Positions 41,674 through 50,408 of a DNA stretch of 64,000 nt are shown in pieces. This stretch comes from Saccharicrinis sp963663905 (GTDB lineage Bacteria > Bacteroidota > Bacteroidia > Bacteroidales > Marinilabiliaceae). The stretch spans positions 3,100,001 to 3,164,000 of the forward strand of contig OY760657.1 in the NCBI GenBank assembly GCA_963663905.2, in the 5' to 3' direction. Every line of letters begins with the position of its first letter. The stretch's first letter is position 1. The notes beneath the pieces were generated by a model. The model had not been told where the DNA came from. It was given only the letters and a program-made list of their open reading frames with translations, and searched no databases. Position numbers and translations under genes: made by a program.

Positions 41674-43107
41674 TTATTCTATCGGAATCAATTTTAGTAT
41701 TTTACCAGGCTTTTCAATTGCTACATAAATATATCCATCAGGACTCATCTCAACATTCCTTACTCTACCAATATTTTCTAATAAATTTTCCTGGTGTATC
41801 ACTTTATCACCATCCAGTTCAACTCGTTTTAAATATTCAAAACGCAAGGAGCCTGTTAAAATATTATTTTTCCAATTTGGGTAATGGTCACCTTTAACAA
41901 AAGTCATCCCACACGGTGCAATTGATGGAACCCAATACAAAAGAGGCTGTTCCATTCCTATTTTAGCAGTATCATTTGTAAATATTGTCCCATTATAATT
42001 AATTCCAAACGAAATCACAGGCCATCCATAATTTTTTCCTGCATTGATGATATTTATTTCATCTCCACCTTTTGGACCATGCTCATCTGTCCATATTTTC
42101 CCGGTAACCGGATTCATGCAAACTCCCTGAGGATTTCTATGTCCATATGAATAAATTGTAGGTCTCGCATCTTTATTATTCACAAATGGATTATCATTCG
42201 GAATGGTTCCATCATCATTAATCCGATGAATTTTCCCACAATCATTATCCAAGTATTGAGGATTCCGATCTCTATTTCCTCTATCACCTACAGAGAAATA
42301 CAAATATCCATCATTATCAAATTCAAGCTTACTACCATAATGATGTCTTTTATTGGATGAAGGTTCTGCTCTAAACAAAACTTGTTGATCAATTAGTGAA
42401 TTCCCATCTAATCTGGCTCTCATCACTGCAGTTGTAGACAAATCATTATTATCTTCATCAGGAGATGAATACGACATATACAACCATCCATTATTCTCAA
42501 AATCAGGATGCAGTTCCAAATCCAGAAGTCCTCCCTGGCCTTGAGCTTTAACTTTTGGAACACCAGCAATTTTAATTAATTGCTTTGTAGTTGTAAATAA
42601 TAAAAGATCACCACTTCTCTCTGATATCAGCAAATCTCCATTAGGAAGAAATTCTAATCCCCAAGGTACATCTAATCCTTCAACAACTGTATCAACTTTA
42701 AACTTCTGAACTTCCGATACCTCGATTCCATCTATGCTTTCATGCTGATTTTCAACCAATGGAACCATTTCTGATAATTCCAATATATAATCTGTTAATT
42801 GCTGAATTACCTCATCACTTAAACCTGCCTCAAATGCAGGCATACCATGAGCAACCCGGCCCAATTTAATACTATTAAAAACTTCATCTTTTGAACCACC
42901 AAATAGCCATTGTCGATCTACAAAGGATGATTTTTTATCGTTATGACATCCCAAACAGTAGTTTTTATAAATCTGACCTACTTCATTCTGAGAAGATTCT
43001 TTTGCCTGTTTATGAGAGGTACACGATTGTAGATTAGGAACTGTAAACATTAAAAGCAATAAAACGGGAGATATAAGCATTTTCATATGATAATAATTAA
43101 TTTTCAT
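41674..43107 (-). CDS. Cytochrome c - PQQ-type sugar dehydrogenase lipoprotein
   Basis: 477 residues. A lipoprotein signal ends at C29 (PNLQSCTS). Residues about 40-115 are a mono-heme cytochrome c domain with CLGCH (51-55) and a likely axial methionine in HGMPAF. From about 135 onward it is a six-bladed beta-propeller of the glucose/sorbosone dehydrogenase family: LDVPWGLEFLPNGDLLISER, GQGGLLDLELHPDF, YSYGHRNPQG and WTDEHGPKGGDEIN. The heme domain would take electrons straight from PQQ. It should sit on the outer membrane or face the periplasm and oxidise a sugar. It is first in a unit with the TonB receptor, which may import PQQ or the substrate; that link is inference. Confidence 0.85.
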   Translation of the reverse strand: MKINYYHMKMLISPVLLLLMFTVPNLQSCTSHKQAKESSQNEVGQIYKNYCLGCHNDKKSSFVDRQWLFGGSKDEVFNSIKLGRVAHGMPAFEAGLSDEVIQQLTDYILELSEMVPLVENQHESIDGIEVSEVQKFKVDTVVEGLDVPWGLEFLPNGDLLISERSGDLLLFTTTKQLIKIAGVPKVKAQGQGGLLDLELHPDFENNGWLYMSYSSPDEDNNDLSTTAVMRARLDGNSLIDQQVLFRAEPSSNKRHHYGSKLEFDNDGYLYFSVGDRGNRDRNPQYLDNDCGKIHRINDDGTIPNDNPFVNNKDARPTIYSYGHRNPQGVCMNPVTGKIWTDEHGPKGGDEINIINAGKNYGWPVISFGINYNGTIFTNDTAKIGMEQPLLYWVPSIAPCGMTFVKGDHYPNWKNNILTGSLRFEYLKRVELDGDKVIHQENLLENIGRVRNVEMSPDGYIYVAIEKPGKILKLIPIE

Positions 43108-43518
43108 TGGTCATATGGAACTAACAAATAAATTTAATCATCCCAATGTGTCTGAATTGGGATAATCAAACTTACTTACATGTTCGTTTCATGTTTAAAA
43201 TATAATATATTCAGACTCGTTATTCCTTATTAAAATAAAATTTAAAAGTAAAATAAAGTCTGATTTTCAAATTACATATTTAATCAACACAATGCAACCT
43301 TAATTAATATAATTGAGTATTATAATGATAGAAGCATTCTATTAATTATTCTAAATACAATCATTAAACAGACTTAATTTAAATTAGACAATTCTATATA
43401 TATCGAAGTAATTATATCTACATTATTACATATATTTGGGTGTTTTTTAATTTAATTAATATATTTTAACTTTAAGAAAAACAGACAGCCCAATAAAACA
43501 ATCTAAATAAATTACCCT
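43108..43518. other. AT-rich divergent promoter region
   Basis: No gene or strong hairpin. A TATATTTG box at 43431-43438 lies 80 nt before the octaheme cytochrome start, without a well-placed TTG. The region has the very high AT content usual for promoters here. Confidence 0.4.
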
Positions 43519-45102
43519 ATGAACAAGGTTATCGTTTATTCAATTGTGATTACAGTTTTGGTTATACTGGGGGTAAATTTTCTGCACAAAACAGAACCCT
43601 TGAATTTTTCTCAATATGAGTTAAAGCAAAAGTATGCCACGAAACCAACCTCATCTGTAGATCACAGCCAATTTGAAATACTTCAACAAGAATTTAAAAC
43701 ACCACAGGATGTTACTGAAGCTTGTTTGAGTTGTCACAACAAGCGCCATGAAGAAATCATTCATTCAAGTCACTGGAACTGGGAACGTGTAGCTTATGTA
43801 GAAGGAAAAGGAATTTCAAGAATTGGTAAAAAGAATGTACTTAACAACTTTTGTATCGGTTCCAATTCAAATGAACAAGCTTGTGCCAAATGTCATATAG
43901 GATTTGGTATGACCAGTAATAAATTTGACTTTAACAACGCTCGTAACGTAGACTGCATGGTTTGTCACGACAATAGTGAAGAATACATTAAAGGAGCCGC
44001 AATGGCAGGCTATCCTGATAGAAATGTTAACCTTACTAAAGTTGCACAAGGTGTTGGTCGCCCATCTAAAGTAAATTGCGGTAGCTGTCACTTTTATAGT
44101 GGCGGAGGCAACAATGTGAAGCATGGAGATTTAGAGGAAGCCATTTTAGCTTGTGACCGAAATACTGATGTACACATGGCTCAAAACGGACTTAACATGA
44201 CATGTGTTGAATGCCATACAGCTGAGAAGCATCAGATTAAAGGTAAATTGTACTCTGTATCTTCAACAGATGTAAACAGATTAAACTGTGAAGATTGTCA
44301 TACATCGCGTCCTCACCTTGATGATCTTTTAAACCGCCACTATTCTAAAATTGCTTGTCAAACATGCCATATTCCAACTTATGCTAAAGTAAACGCCACC
44401 AAAATGGCCTGGAAATGGTCTGAAGCAGGAAAATTATTAAATGGCAAACCTTATCATACAGAAGATTCCTTAGGAAATCATACTTATTTATCTATAAAGG
44501 GATCATTTAAATGGGAAACAAATGTAAAACCTGACTATGTATGGTTTAATGGAAATGCACAACATTATGTAGCAGGAGATACTATTAAAAGCATCCCTGT
44601 ACAGGTTAATAAGTTATTAGGAAGCGCAGATGATATTCACTCTAAGATTTATCCGGTGAAGATCCATCGAGGAGATCAAATTTACGATTCGGAGACAAAT
44701 ATGTTAATTCAACCAAAGCTCTATTCTCCAAATAAAGGCGACAGTGCATACTGGATGGATTTTGACTGGAATCTGGCAGCTGAAGCAGGTATGAAAGGAA
44801 TGGGCTTACCATATAGTGGAAAATATGACTTTGTAGATACCGAAATGTACTGGCCAGTTAACCACATGGTAGCACCTAAAGATCAATCTCTTAATTGTAA
44901 TGATTGTCATACTAACAATAACAGCAGATTAGCAGGTATTGATGGACTTTATATTCCGGGAAGGGATAAAAATGACTGGGTCGATCTATTTGGCAAACTG
45001 TTATTTTGGGGATCTTTACTTGGTGTATTTATTCATGCGTTAGCAAGGTTTATAAATTCACTGCGTAAACATGAAGTTGAATCTGAAGAAATATCCATTT
45101 AA
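43519..45102 (+). CDS. Octaheme c-type cytochrome, tetrathionate reductase (OTR) family
   Basis: 527 residues with eight CxxCH heme sites at 69, 122, 146, 187, 229, 257, 280 and 460. Spacing and length fit the OTR family (TIGR04315), named after a Shewanella octaheme enzyme that reduces tetrathionate and also acts on nitrite and hydroxylamine in vitro. An N-terminal helix (6-20) anchors or exports the protein and a C-terminal helix (about 495-515, LLFWGSLLGVFIHALA) anchors it in the membrane, so the hemes face the periplasm. It is first gene of a four-gene operon with cytochrome b and sulfur-transporter-like proteins. The physiological substrate is unproven; a sulfur compound is likely from the context. 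Confidence 0.85.
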   Translation: MNKVIVYSIVITVLVILGVNFLHKTEPLNFSQYELKQKYATKPTSSVDHSQFEILQQEFKTPQDVTEACLSCHNKRHEEIIHSSHWNWERVAYVEGKGISRIGKKNVLNNFCIGSNSNEQACAKCHIGFGMTSNKFDFNNARNVDCMVCHDNSEEYIKGAAMAGYPDRNVNLTKVAQGVGRPSKVNCGSCHFYSGGGNNVKHGDLEEAILACDRNTDVHMAQNGLNMTCVECHTAEKHQIKGKLYSVSSTDVNRLNCEDCHTSRPHLDDLLNRHYSKIACQTCHIPTYAKVNATKMAWKWSEAGKLLNGKPYHTEDSLGNHTYLSIKGSFKWETNVKPDYVWFNGNAQHYVAGDTIKSIPVQVNKLLGSADDIHSKIYPVKIHRGDQIYDSETNMLIQPKLYSPNKGDSAYWMDFDWNLAAEAGMKGMGLPYSGKYDFVDTEMYWPVNHMVAPKDQSLNCNDCHTNNNSRLAGIDGLYIPGRDKNDWVDLFGKLLFWGSLLGVFIHALARFINSLRKHEVESEEISI

Positions 45103-45128
45103 ATATCATCCAACCAATAAAAAAAGCT

Positions 45129-45791
45129 ATGCAAAAAGTATATATATATAGAAAGTTTGAACGTTTCTGGCATTGGAGTCAAGCCGCATTAATCTTCTTT
45201 CTTGCCCTTACCGGTTTTGAAATACATGACACAATCCATTTATTTGGATTTGAAAAAGCTGTGGCATTTCACAGGTCAGCATCTTACTTATTATTAGGTC
45301 TGATTGTTTTTAGTATTTTCTGGCACTTTACAACTGGAGAATGGAAACAATATATTCCTACACTATCAAAGCTAAAAGCACAAATTCACTACTATACAGT
45401 AGGCATGTTTAAAGGAGAACCTCATCCTACCATTAAAACAGTAAGCAAAAAGCTTAATCCATTACAGGCTGTAGTTTATTTAGCGTTTAAACTGATCATG
45501 GCACCTATGGTAGTAATATCTGGTTTGCTATATATGTATTATAAGTCATTTGATGAAAATGATATTGTTGTTGCCATTGGTATTCCGTTAGAATGGATTG
45601 CTATTATTCATACAATAGGTGCATTTTTATTAATATCATTTATTGTAGTACATGTTTACATGACAACCACTGGACATTCTTTAACGGCTAATATCAAAGC
45701 AATGATTACAGGATGGGAAGAATTAGAAGATCCTGAAGACATTAGTGAATTAAATAAGGAACAGTTACAAAATAAAAACCAGGGATTATGA
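45129..45791 (+). CDS. Cytochrome b561-type membrane subunit
   Basis: 220 residues with four to five membrane helices and histidines placed to bind b hemes: RFWHWSQAALIFFLALTGFEIH (helix 1 with H15 and H28), FHRSASY, FWHFTTG, and IIHTIGAFLLISFIVVHVYM (helix 4). This is the Ni,Fe-hydrogenase/formate-dehydrogenase type cytochrome b family, which links the quinol pool to a periplasmic cytochrome. It lies between the octaheme cytochrome and YeeE genes and overlaps the next start by 4 bp, so it is the probable quinol oxidase partner of the octaheme protein. Confidence 0.85.
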   Translation: MQKVYIYRKFERFWHWSQAALIFFLALTGFEIHDTIHLFGFEKAVAFHRSASYLLLGLIVFSIFWHFTTGEWKQYIPTLSKLKAQIHYYTVGMFKGEPHPTIKTVSKKLNPLQAVVYLAFKLIMAPMVVISGLLYMYYKSFDENDIVVAIGIPLEWIAIIHTIGAFLLISFIVVHVYMTTTGHSLTANIKAMITGWEELEDPEDISELNKEQLQNKNQGL

Positions 45792-46321
45792 TAACTGAAA
45801 AACCAAAAAAATACATGAATCCTTATTTAGCAGGATTCTTTTTGGGCTTTGTACTCTTAGTAACAATATACATTACTGGTCGAGGTCTTGGAGCAAGTGG
45901 AGCTTTTAAAAGTGTTGTTATGCAATCTGTTGAAACTATTGCTCCTAATCATGCAGAAAATACGGCTTACTATTCCGATTATCAAAAAGCACACCCTGAC
46001 GGACCAATGAAATCGTGGCTTGTATTTGAAGTTCTGGGTGTTATAATCGGAGCATTTTTATCCGGTGTAGCATCAAACAGAGTGGGCCTAAAACTAGAAA
46101 AAGGTCATGGAGTTAAAGACTCTACCAGAATTATAGGAGCCATTATTGGTGGTGCCCTTTTCGGTTTTGGAAGTCAATTAGGAAGAGGATGTACCTCAGG
46201 ATCTGCATTGAGTGGGATGGCAGTTATGTCTTTCGGAGGAATTATTACCATGTTGGCAATTTTTGGCGTAGCCTATATGGTTGCCTATTTCTTTAAAAAT
46301 TTATGGATTAAAAAACAATAG
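45788..46321 (+). CDS. YeeE/YedE-family transporter, first half
   Basis: 177 residues with about four membrane helices and the family motif GSQLGRGCTSGSALSGMA with C135. In TsuA/YeeE, the thiosulfate carrier, cysteines in such motifs relay thiosulfate across the membrane. The next gene encodes the second half with the other cysteine motif, and the two are 2 bp apart, so they should form one pseudo-symmetric channel. The start overlaps the cytochrome b gene by four bases (ATGA). Confidence 0.85.
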   Translation: MITEKPKKYMNPYLAGFFLGFVLLVTIYITGRGLGASGAFKSVVMQSVETIAPNHAENTAYYSDYQKAHPDGPMKSWLVFEVLGVIIGAFLSGVASNRVGLKLEKGHGVKDSTRIIGAIIGGALFGFGSQLGRGCTSGSALSGMAVMSFGGIITMLAIFGVAYMVAYFFKNLWIKKQ

Positions 46322-46323
46322 TT

Positions 46324-47523
46324 ATGGGACCATTAGTACCAGATATTATAAGTGGCGAATTAAATTACATTATTGCTCTGATAGTAGGAATTGGATTTGG
46401 TTTTGCTCTGGAACAAGCAGGTTTTGCTTCCACTAAAAAATTAGTAGGATTGTTTTATGGCTATGATTTTACAGTATTAAGAGTATTTTTTACTGCTGGA
46501 ATTACTGCTATGGTTGGTGTTTTAGTTCTTAACCACATAGGTTTATTAGATGTTAGTATCATATATATCAATCCAACCTTTTTATGGTCAGCCTTAGTTG
46601 GTGGGGGTATTATGGGTGTTGGTTTTATTATTGGAGGTTTTTGTCCTGGAACCAGTGCTTGTGCGGCAGCCACAGGAAGAATTGATGGTATGGCATTCCT
46701 GTTAGGTAGTGTTATTGGTATTTTTGCTTTTGGCGAGGGCTATCCATTATGGAAAGACTTATATACCGCAGAAAGTTGGGGACCGGTTTTAATGAGTGAT
46801 CAGTTAGGAATGTCTCGTGAAGGCTTTGGATTGGTAATGATTGTCATTGCTGCAGCAGCTTTTATAGCCACTACTGTAATTGAAAATAAAATCAATGGAA
46901 AAGAAACAAAGTGGTTTAAACCTATGATTATAAAGAATTCTATTCTTATTGCCACACCAATCATCATTGTTTTGTTCGTCATCATAACTCCAACTAAAAA
47001 AGAGCTTATGGATAAACGTATTGATGAAAAGATTGCAGCAGGTGAATGTAATCCAAGAATCATGGAAGGAGACAAACTTGCTTATGAACTTATGAATCAA
47101 TATTACAAGTTCAATGTCATAGATGTTCGTACTCCTGAAGAATATAAAGAATTTCATATTCCTACAGCAATAAATATTCCTTTGGAAGAAATGCATAAGT
47201 CCTCTAACCTGGGTATTGTTATCCAGAATTTAAAGACTAATGTTTTTTATGGTGCTAATAGTCTGCAAGCACAAAGAGCATGTATGATTTCGAAATATTT
47301 TGGCAAATCAGATAATTACGCTCTGGGATTAAATGCTGATGAGTTTAACAAACAATACTTTTTAATCTCAGAGATTGACCATAATGGTTCAAAACATGAA
47401 GTAGATTTACAAAATTTCAGAATCGAAGCCGGAAAGAAATTAAAGGAAATTGGCGAAGCTGTAGCCAACTTAGATAAACCTGTAATAAAAAAAGCTACCC
47501 GTGTTAGTGGTGGCTGTAGTTAA
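46324..47523 (+). CDS. YeeE/YedE-family transporter second half fused to a rhodanese domain lacking its cysteine
   Basis: 399 residues. Residues 1-225 form about six membrane helices with the motif GGFCPGTSACAAATGRIDGM (C107, C113) of YeeE/YedE sulfur transporters. Residues about 255-345 are a rhodanese domain (FNVIDVRTPEEYKEFHIPTAINIPLEEM). In active rhodaneses the loop after the VVYC strand holds the persulfide cysteine; here the strand reads NVFYGANSLQAQRA, with glycine (G310) in its place. The very C-terminus, GGCS, offers a free cysteine (C398). It may therefore bind a sulfur ligand or carrier without turnover. It ends the octaheme operon, followed by a strong terminator. Confidence 0.83.
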   Translation: MGPLVPDIISGELNYIIALIVGIGFGFALEQAGFASTKKLVGLFYGYDFTVLRVFFTAGITAMVGVLVLNHIGLLDVSIIYINPTFLWSALVGGGIMGVGFIIGGFCPGTSACAAATGRIDGMAFLLGSVIGIFAFGEGYPLWKDLYTAESWGPVLMSDQLGMSREGFGLVMIVIAAAAFIATTVIENKINGKETKWFKPMIIKNSILIATPIIIVLFVIITPTKKELMDKRIDEKIAAGECNPRIMEGDKLAYELMNQYYKFNVIDVRTPEEYKEFHIPTAINIPLEEMHKSSNLGIVIQNLKTNVFYGANSLQAQRACMISKYFGKSDNYALGLNADEFNKQYFLISEIDHNGSKHEVDLQNFRIEAGKKLKEIGEAVANLDKPVIKKATRVSGGCS

Positions 47524-47539
47524 CCCCCCGTTATTAATT

Positions 47540-47574
47540 CAGAGGATTTCGTTTTTTATAAATGAAATCCTCTG
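47540..47574. terminator. Bidirectional terminator after the octaheme operon
   Basis: CAGAGGATTTC (47540-47550) and GAAATCCTCTG (47564-47574) are perfect 11-bp arms with T-rich text on both sides. It serves the plus-strand operon and the minus-strand DUF6249 gene. Confidence 0.85.
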
Positions 47575-47588
47575 ATATTTTATTACAT

Positions 47589-47948
47589 CTACTTTCGATG
47601 TTTTATGGCAATTAAAAAATACCCTAAAAAACCCAACCCAATAAATAGCAGCTCTATTCCAAACGAAATCATTGATTTCTCAATTCCATAGTCATCCATA
47701 CCATAGAAATCCCCTACAATATAAGCAACTATCATTCCCAATCCTGCCATAGTAGCGACCATAGCCCACTTTAAACTTTTAAGTGTTTGAGGTTCATCAT
47801 CTATTTGCTGTACTGGTTTTAGTATATCTGCTTTATCAATATGTCCACTTTTTACAATTCTTCTCTTTAAAAGATAATCTGTAAACATTTTAATAATATA
47901 ATAAAATCCGGCAAAGACAATTATAGTCACAATAACTTCACTTCTCAT
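47589..47948 (-). CDS. DUF6249 small membrane protein
   Basis: 119 residues: a membrane helix at about 5-22, a charged link (RRIVKSGHIDKADI), then two more helices (61-81 and 91-113). This fits DUF6249, a Bacteroidota family usually found beside an ECF sigma factor gene, exactly as here: the sigma gene starts 128 bp away on the other strand. Function unknown, perhaps part of the sigma circuit. Confidence 0.7.
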   Translation of the reverse strand: MRSEVIVTIIVFAGFYYIIKMFTDYLLKRRIVKSGHIDKADILKPVQQIDDEPQTLKSLKWAMVATMAGLGMIVAYIVGDFYGMDDYGIEKSMISFGIELLFIGLGFLGYFLIAIKHRK

Positions 47949-47997
47949 AATAATTTATTTTAAATGAATATTTCCATATTTGTCGCAATACAGGTTC

Positions 47998-48050
47998 AAA
48001 AGGTTGCAGAAATATTCTAATTTCTTTTTATAAATTTATTGCAACCTTTT
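47998..48050. promoter_or_regulatory. Long hairpin in the leader of the sigma factor gene
   Basis: AAAAGGTTGCA (47998-48008) and TGCAACCTTTT (48040-48050) are perfect 11-bp arms with a 31-nt loop, followed by TTTGT. The second arm ends 26 nt before the sigma ATG, so the element could act as an attenuator or as an operator shared with DUF6249. Confidence 0.55.
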
Positions 48051-48076
48051 TGTATAGTGAAGCGACTTATACTTAC

Positions 48077-48652
48077 ATGAACGATATTGAACTGGTTAAT
48101 CAGATAAAAAAAGGAAATGCCAATGCCTATAAGTATTTAGTTAATAAATACCAAAGATTGGTATTTAATATTGCCTTTAAATTATCTTTTGATAACCAAG
48201 TAGATATTGAAGATATTGCACAAGAAGTTTTTATTAAGATATATAAAAACATAAATAAATTCAGGCAAGATTCGAAGCTCTCAACTTGGATAGCTTCTAT
48301 AACGTGGAAGACGTCAATTGATTTTAACAGAAAAAACTCAAGAGGAAAAATTAATTACACTGATGAAATAGAAGTTTTTGAGAACTTTGCTGTAATCAAA
48401 AACAATCATCCTAACAATTTAGAAATAAAAAGTATTGTAAGGAATACTATTGATAAACTACCACCTCATTTTAGAACTGTTTTAACACTTTACTATCTGG
48501 AGGAGTTTACATACCCTGAAATACAGGAAATAACATCAATGCCTTTAGGAACTATTAAAAGTTATTTAAACAGAGCACGTAAAGCTTTTAGGGAAATGAT
48601 TGAAAATAATTATGGTACAGAGGCTATTGATCTTCTTTACCATGAAAAATAA
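48077..48652 (+). CDS. ECF-type RNA polymerase sigma factor
   Basis: 191 residues. Region 2 covers LVNKYQRLVFNIAFKLSF and EDIAQEVFIKIYKNINKFRQDSKLSTWIASI (the DNA-melting helix), and region 4 covers LPPHFRTVLTLYYLEEFTYPEIQ followed by MPLGTIKSYLNRARKAF (the -35 recognition helix). The frame opens with a TTG at 48050, but the ATG at 48077 begins the normal MNDIELVNQI start, so it is preferred. It runs with the small membrane protein that follows and lies opposite DUF6249, a layout suggesting a membrane-linked stress sigma unit. Confidence 0.9.
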   Translation: MNDIELVNQIKKGNANAYKYLVNKYQRLVFNIAFKLSFDNQVDIEDIAQEVFIKIYKNINKFRQDSKLSTWIASITWKTSIDFNRKNSRGKINYTDEIEVFENFAVIKNNHPNNLEIKSIVRNTIDKLPPHFRTVLTLYYLEEFTYPEIQEITSMPLGTIKSYLNRARKAFREMIENNYGTEAIDLLYHEK

Positions 48653-49010
48653 ATGCACAATGATAGACGAACAAAAAAATATAGACAAGCTAATTTCTGA
48701 TTCTATTCTGAATTTTGATCTTTCAAAAATACCTGTGGATTTTACAGAAAGATTAAGTAAGAAGTTTGAATATAGAAACTATATAAGAAATCTTTTGAAA
48801 GAATGGAGTGCTAAAATATTACTCATTATATTTATTACAGCATGTTGTGGAGGAATCTATTATTACTATTCACCTCAAACCTTTATTGGATTAGTAAATG
48901 ATAAAAGATTTATCTTTATAATATCATTTCTTTTACTCCTATTGTTTATTTTCCTATTTGATCAATTACTCCTTAAAATACTATTCAAAAAATATGATAA
49001 AAAGATGTAA
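48642..49010 (+). CDS. Small two-helix membrane protein, possible anti-sigma-type partner
   Basis: About 122 residues from an ATG at 48642, which overlaps the sigma gene end; an ATG at 48660 (MIDEQKNIDK) would give a start 8 bp after the sigma stop and is equally likely. A charged N-terminal 55 residues (LSKIPVDFTERLSKKFEYRN) precede two membrane helices (about 60-78 and 92-115). No zinc-binding anti-sigma motif (HxxxCxxC) is seen. By position it may hold the sigma factor at the membrane. That is inference; the family was not recognised. Confidence 0.65.
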   Translation: MKNKCTMIDEQKNIDKLISDSILNFDLSKIPVDFTERLSKKFEYRNYIRNLLKEWSAKILLIIFITACCGGIYYYYSPQTFIGLVNDKRFIFIISFLLLLLFIFLFDQLLLKILFKKYDKKM

Positions 49011-49091
49011 TCCTATGATGAATAAATAATTAACCATTAGATTTTTAGATTAAAATAGTCTAATTTAGTTACAAACTAAAATCTTTAAATC

Positions 49092-49292
49092 ATGAGTATG
49101 GAATGTGTAAATTTATCAAACTGTGGATTTTTTAAGAAGTATTGCCAAACCAAAGACCTTGCTTGCAAAGGATTTATAAGTATGTATTGTAAAGGAAGCA
49201 AAATGGCGGATTGTAAGAGATTACAATATAAAAAAGAAAATGGCACTCCACCACCTGATGATATGATGCCTAGCGGACAGATGATAAGATAA
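49092..49292 (+). CDS. Six-cysteine mini-protein
   Basis: 66 residues with cysteines at 5, 11, 18, 25, 33 and 41 and a lysine-rich core, then a proline- and methionine-rich tail (PPPDDMMPSGQM). There is no signal peptide, so it should be cytosolic; the spacing could bind zinc or an Fe-S cluster. Family not recognised. It is a compact single-gene unit: a start 80 bp after the sigma unit and a perfect terminator directly after the stop, which supports it as a real gene. Confidence 0.7.
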   Translation: MSMECVNLSNCGFFKKYCQTKDLACKGFISMYCKGSKMADCKRLQYKKENGTPPPDDMMPSGQMIR

Positions 49293-49331
49293 AAAAAGAC
49301 CGTTTCAAGTATTTGAAACGGTCTTTTTTTA
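49292..49331. terminator. Perfect terminator after the mini-protein gene
   Basis: GACCGTTTCAA (49298-49308) and TTGAAACGGTC (49313-49323), loop GTAT, with an A run before and a T run after. It works in both directions, also for yebC. Confidence 0.9.
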
Positions 49332-49348
49332 TAATAATCGCTTTTTTA

Positions 49349-50065
49349 TTATAGTCCTTCTGCAGTATGATAAACATTAGTTACATCATCATCTTCATCA
49401 AACTTAGCAAGCATTTTTTCAAATACCTTAACTTCTTCTTCGTTTAGTTCTTTTGTTGTAGTAGGAAGTCTTTCAAATTCTGAACTGATTATCTCAAATT
49501 CATTTTCTTCAAGATAAGACTGGATAGATCCATAACTTTCAAACTCACCATAAATGATAATATTACCATCTTCCTCAAAGATTTCATTAGCTCCAGAATC
49601 AATCATTTCTAATTCAAGTTCTTCAAGATCTAATCCTTCTTTGTTTCCAACTTTAAAATGACACTTATGCTCAAACATGTACTCAACACTACCTGTTGTT
49701 CCTAATGAACCACCTGCCTTATTAAAGTAACTTCTAACAGCACCCACTGTTCTGGTATTATTATTAGTAGTAGTTTCAACTAATACTGCAATTCCAAATG
49801 GACCATAACCTTCGTATACAACTTCTTTCCAATCGTCAGTATTTTTTTCAGTCGCCTTTTTAATTGCCCTTTCAACATTATCTTTAGGCATGTTGGCAGC
49901 CTTGGCATTTTGAATTAACATTCTTAAACGAGGGTTTGCATCTGGTTCAGAACCACCCTCTTTTGCTGCCATTGTTATTTGTCTACCTAACTTTGTAAAT
50001 GTTTTTGCCATACCAGCCCATCTCTTAAGCTTTGTGGCTTTTCTATATTCAAATGCGCGTCCCAT
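49349..50065 (-). CDS. YebC/PmpR family DNA-binding protein or translation factor
   Basis: 238 residues, full length for the family. Typical blocks are MGRAFEYRKATKLKRWAGMAKTF-like start (only part quoted: KRWAGMAKTFTKLGRQI), NPRLRMLIQNAKAANMPKDN, YEGYGPFGIAVLVE and GSVEYMFEH. YebC proteins were long called transcription regulators; recent work ties some of them to translation of difficult peptides. It is a single gene here with a shared terminator. Confidence 0.92.
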   Translation of the reverse strand: MGRAFEYRKATKLKRWAGMAKTFTKLGRQITMAAKEGGSEPDANPRLRMLIQNAKAANMPKDNVERAIKKATEKNTDDWKEVVYEGYGPFGIAVLVETTTNNNTRTVGAVRSYFNKAGGSLGTTGSVEYMFEHKCHFKVGNKEGLDLEELELEMIDSGANEIFEEDGNIIIYGEFESYGSIQSYLEENEFEIISSEFERLPTTTKELNEEEVKVFEKMLAKFDEDDDVTNVYHTAEGL

Positions 50066-50408
50066 TTATTATAATTTACTTACTTACTTTTTTTGAACTC
50101 ACAAAACTATAAAAAAAAACAAAATTATCAGACCAGATAAAGTACTAATCTATATTTAATAAGACGACATTCAGAAATTAACCACATCTATACGATAATA
50201 TTTATTAACATTTAATGTAAAAAAAATACATTAATAAGATTTATGTTTTATAATTCGAATTATTAATTGTATGTTCACTGCGCTATATAACTCAAAATCA
50301 TTTAAATATTTATTCTGTGAAACAGACCATAAAATTATTTTATCATACAATTCATATCTACTAAACATGACGAGTTATATATGGCCATTAAATAAAAAAT
50401 GAAAATAC
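50066..50408. other. AT-rich divergent region
   Basis: No gene. A small hairpin TTAATGTA (50212-50219) / TACATTAA (50227-50234) with an A-rich loop lies in the middle. No complete promoter pair is visible. Confidence 0.4.
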
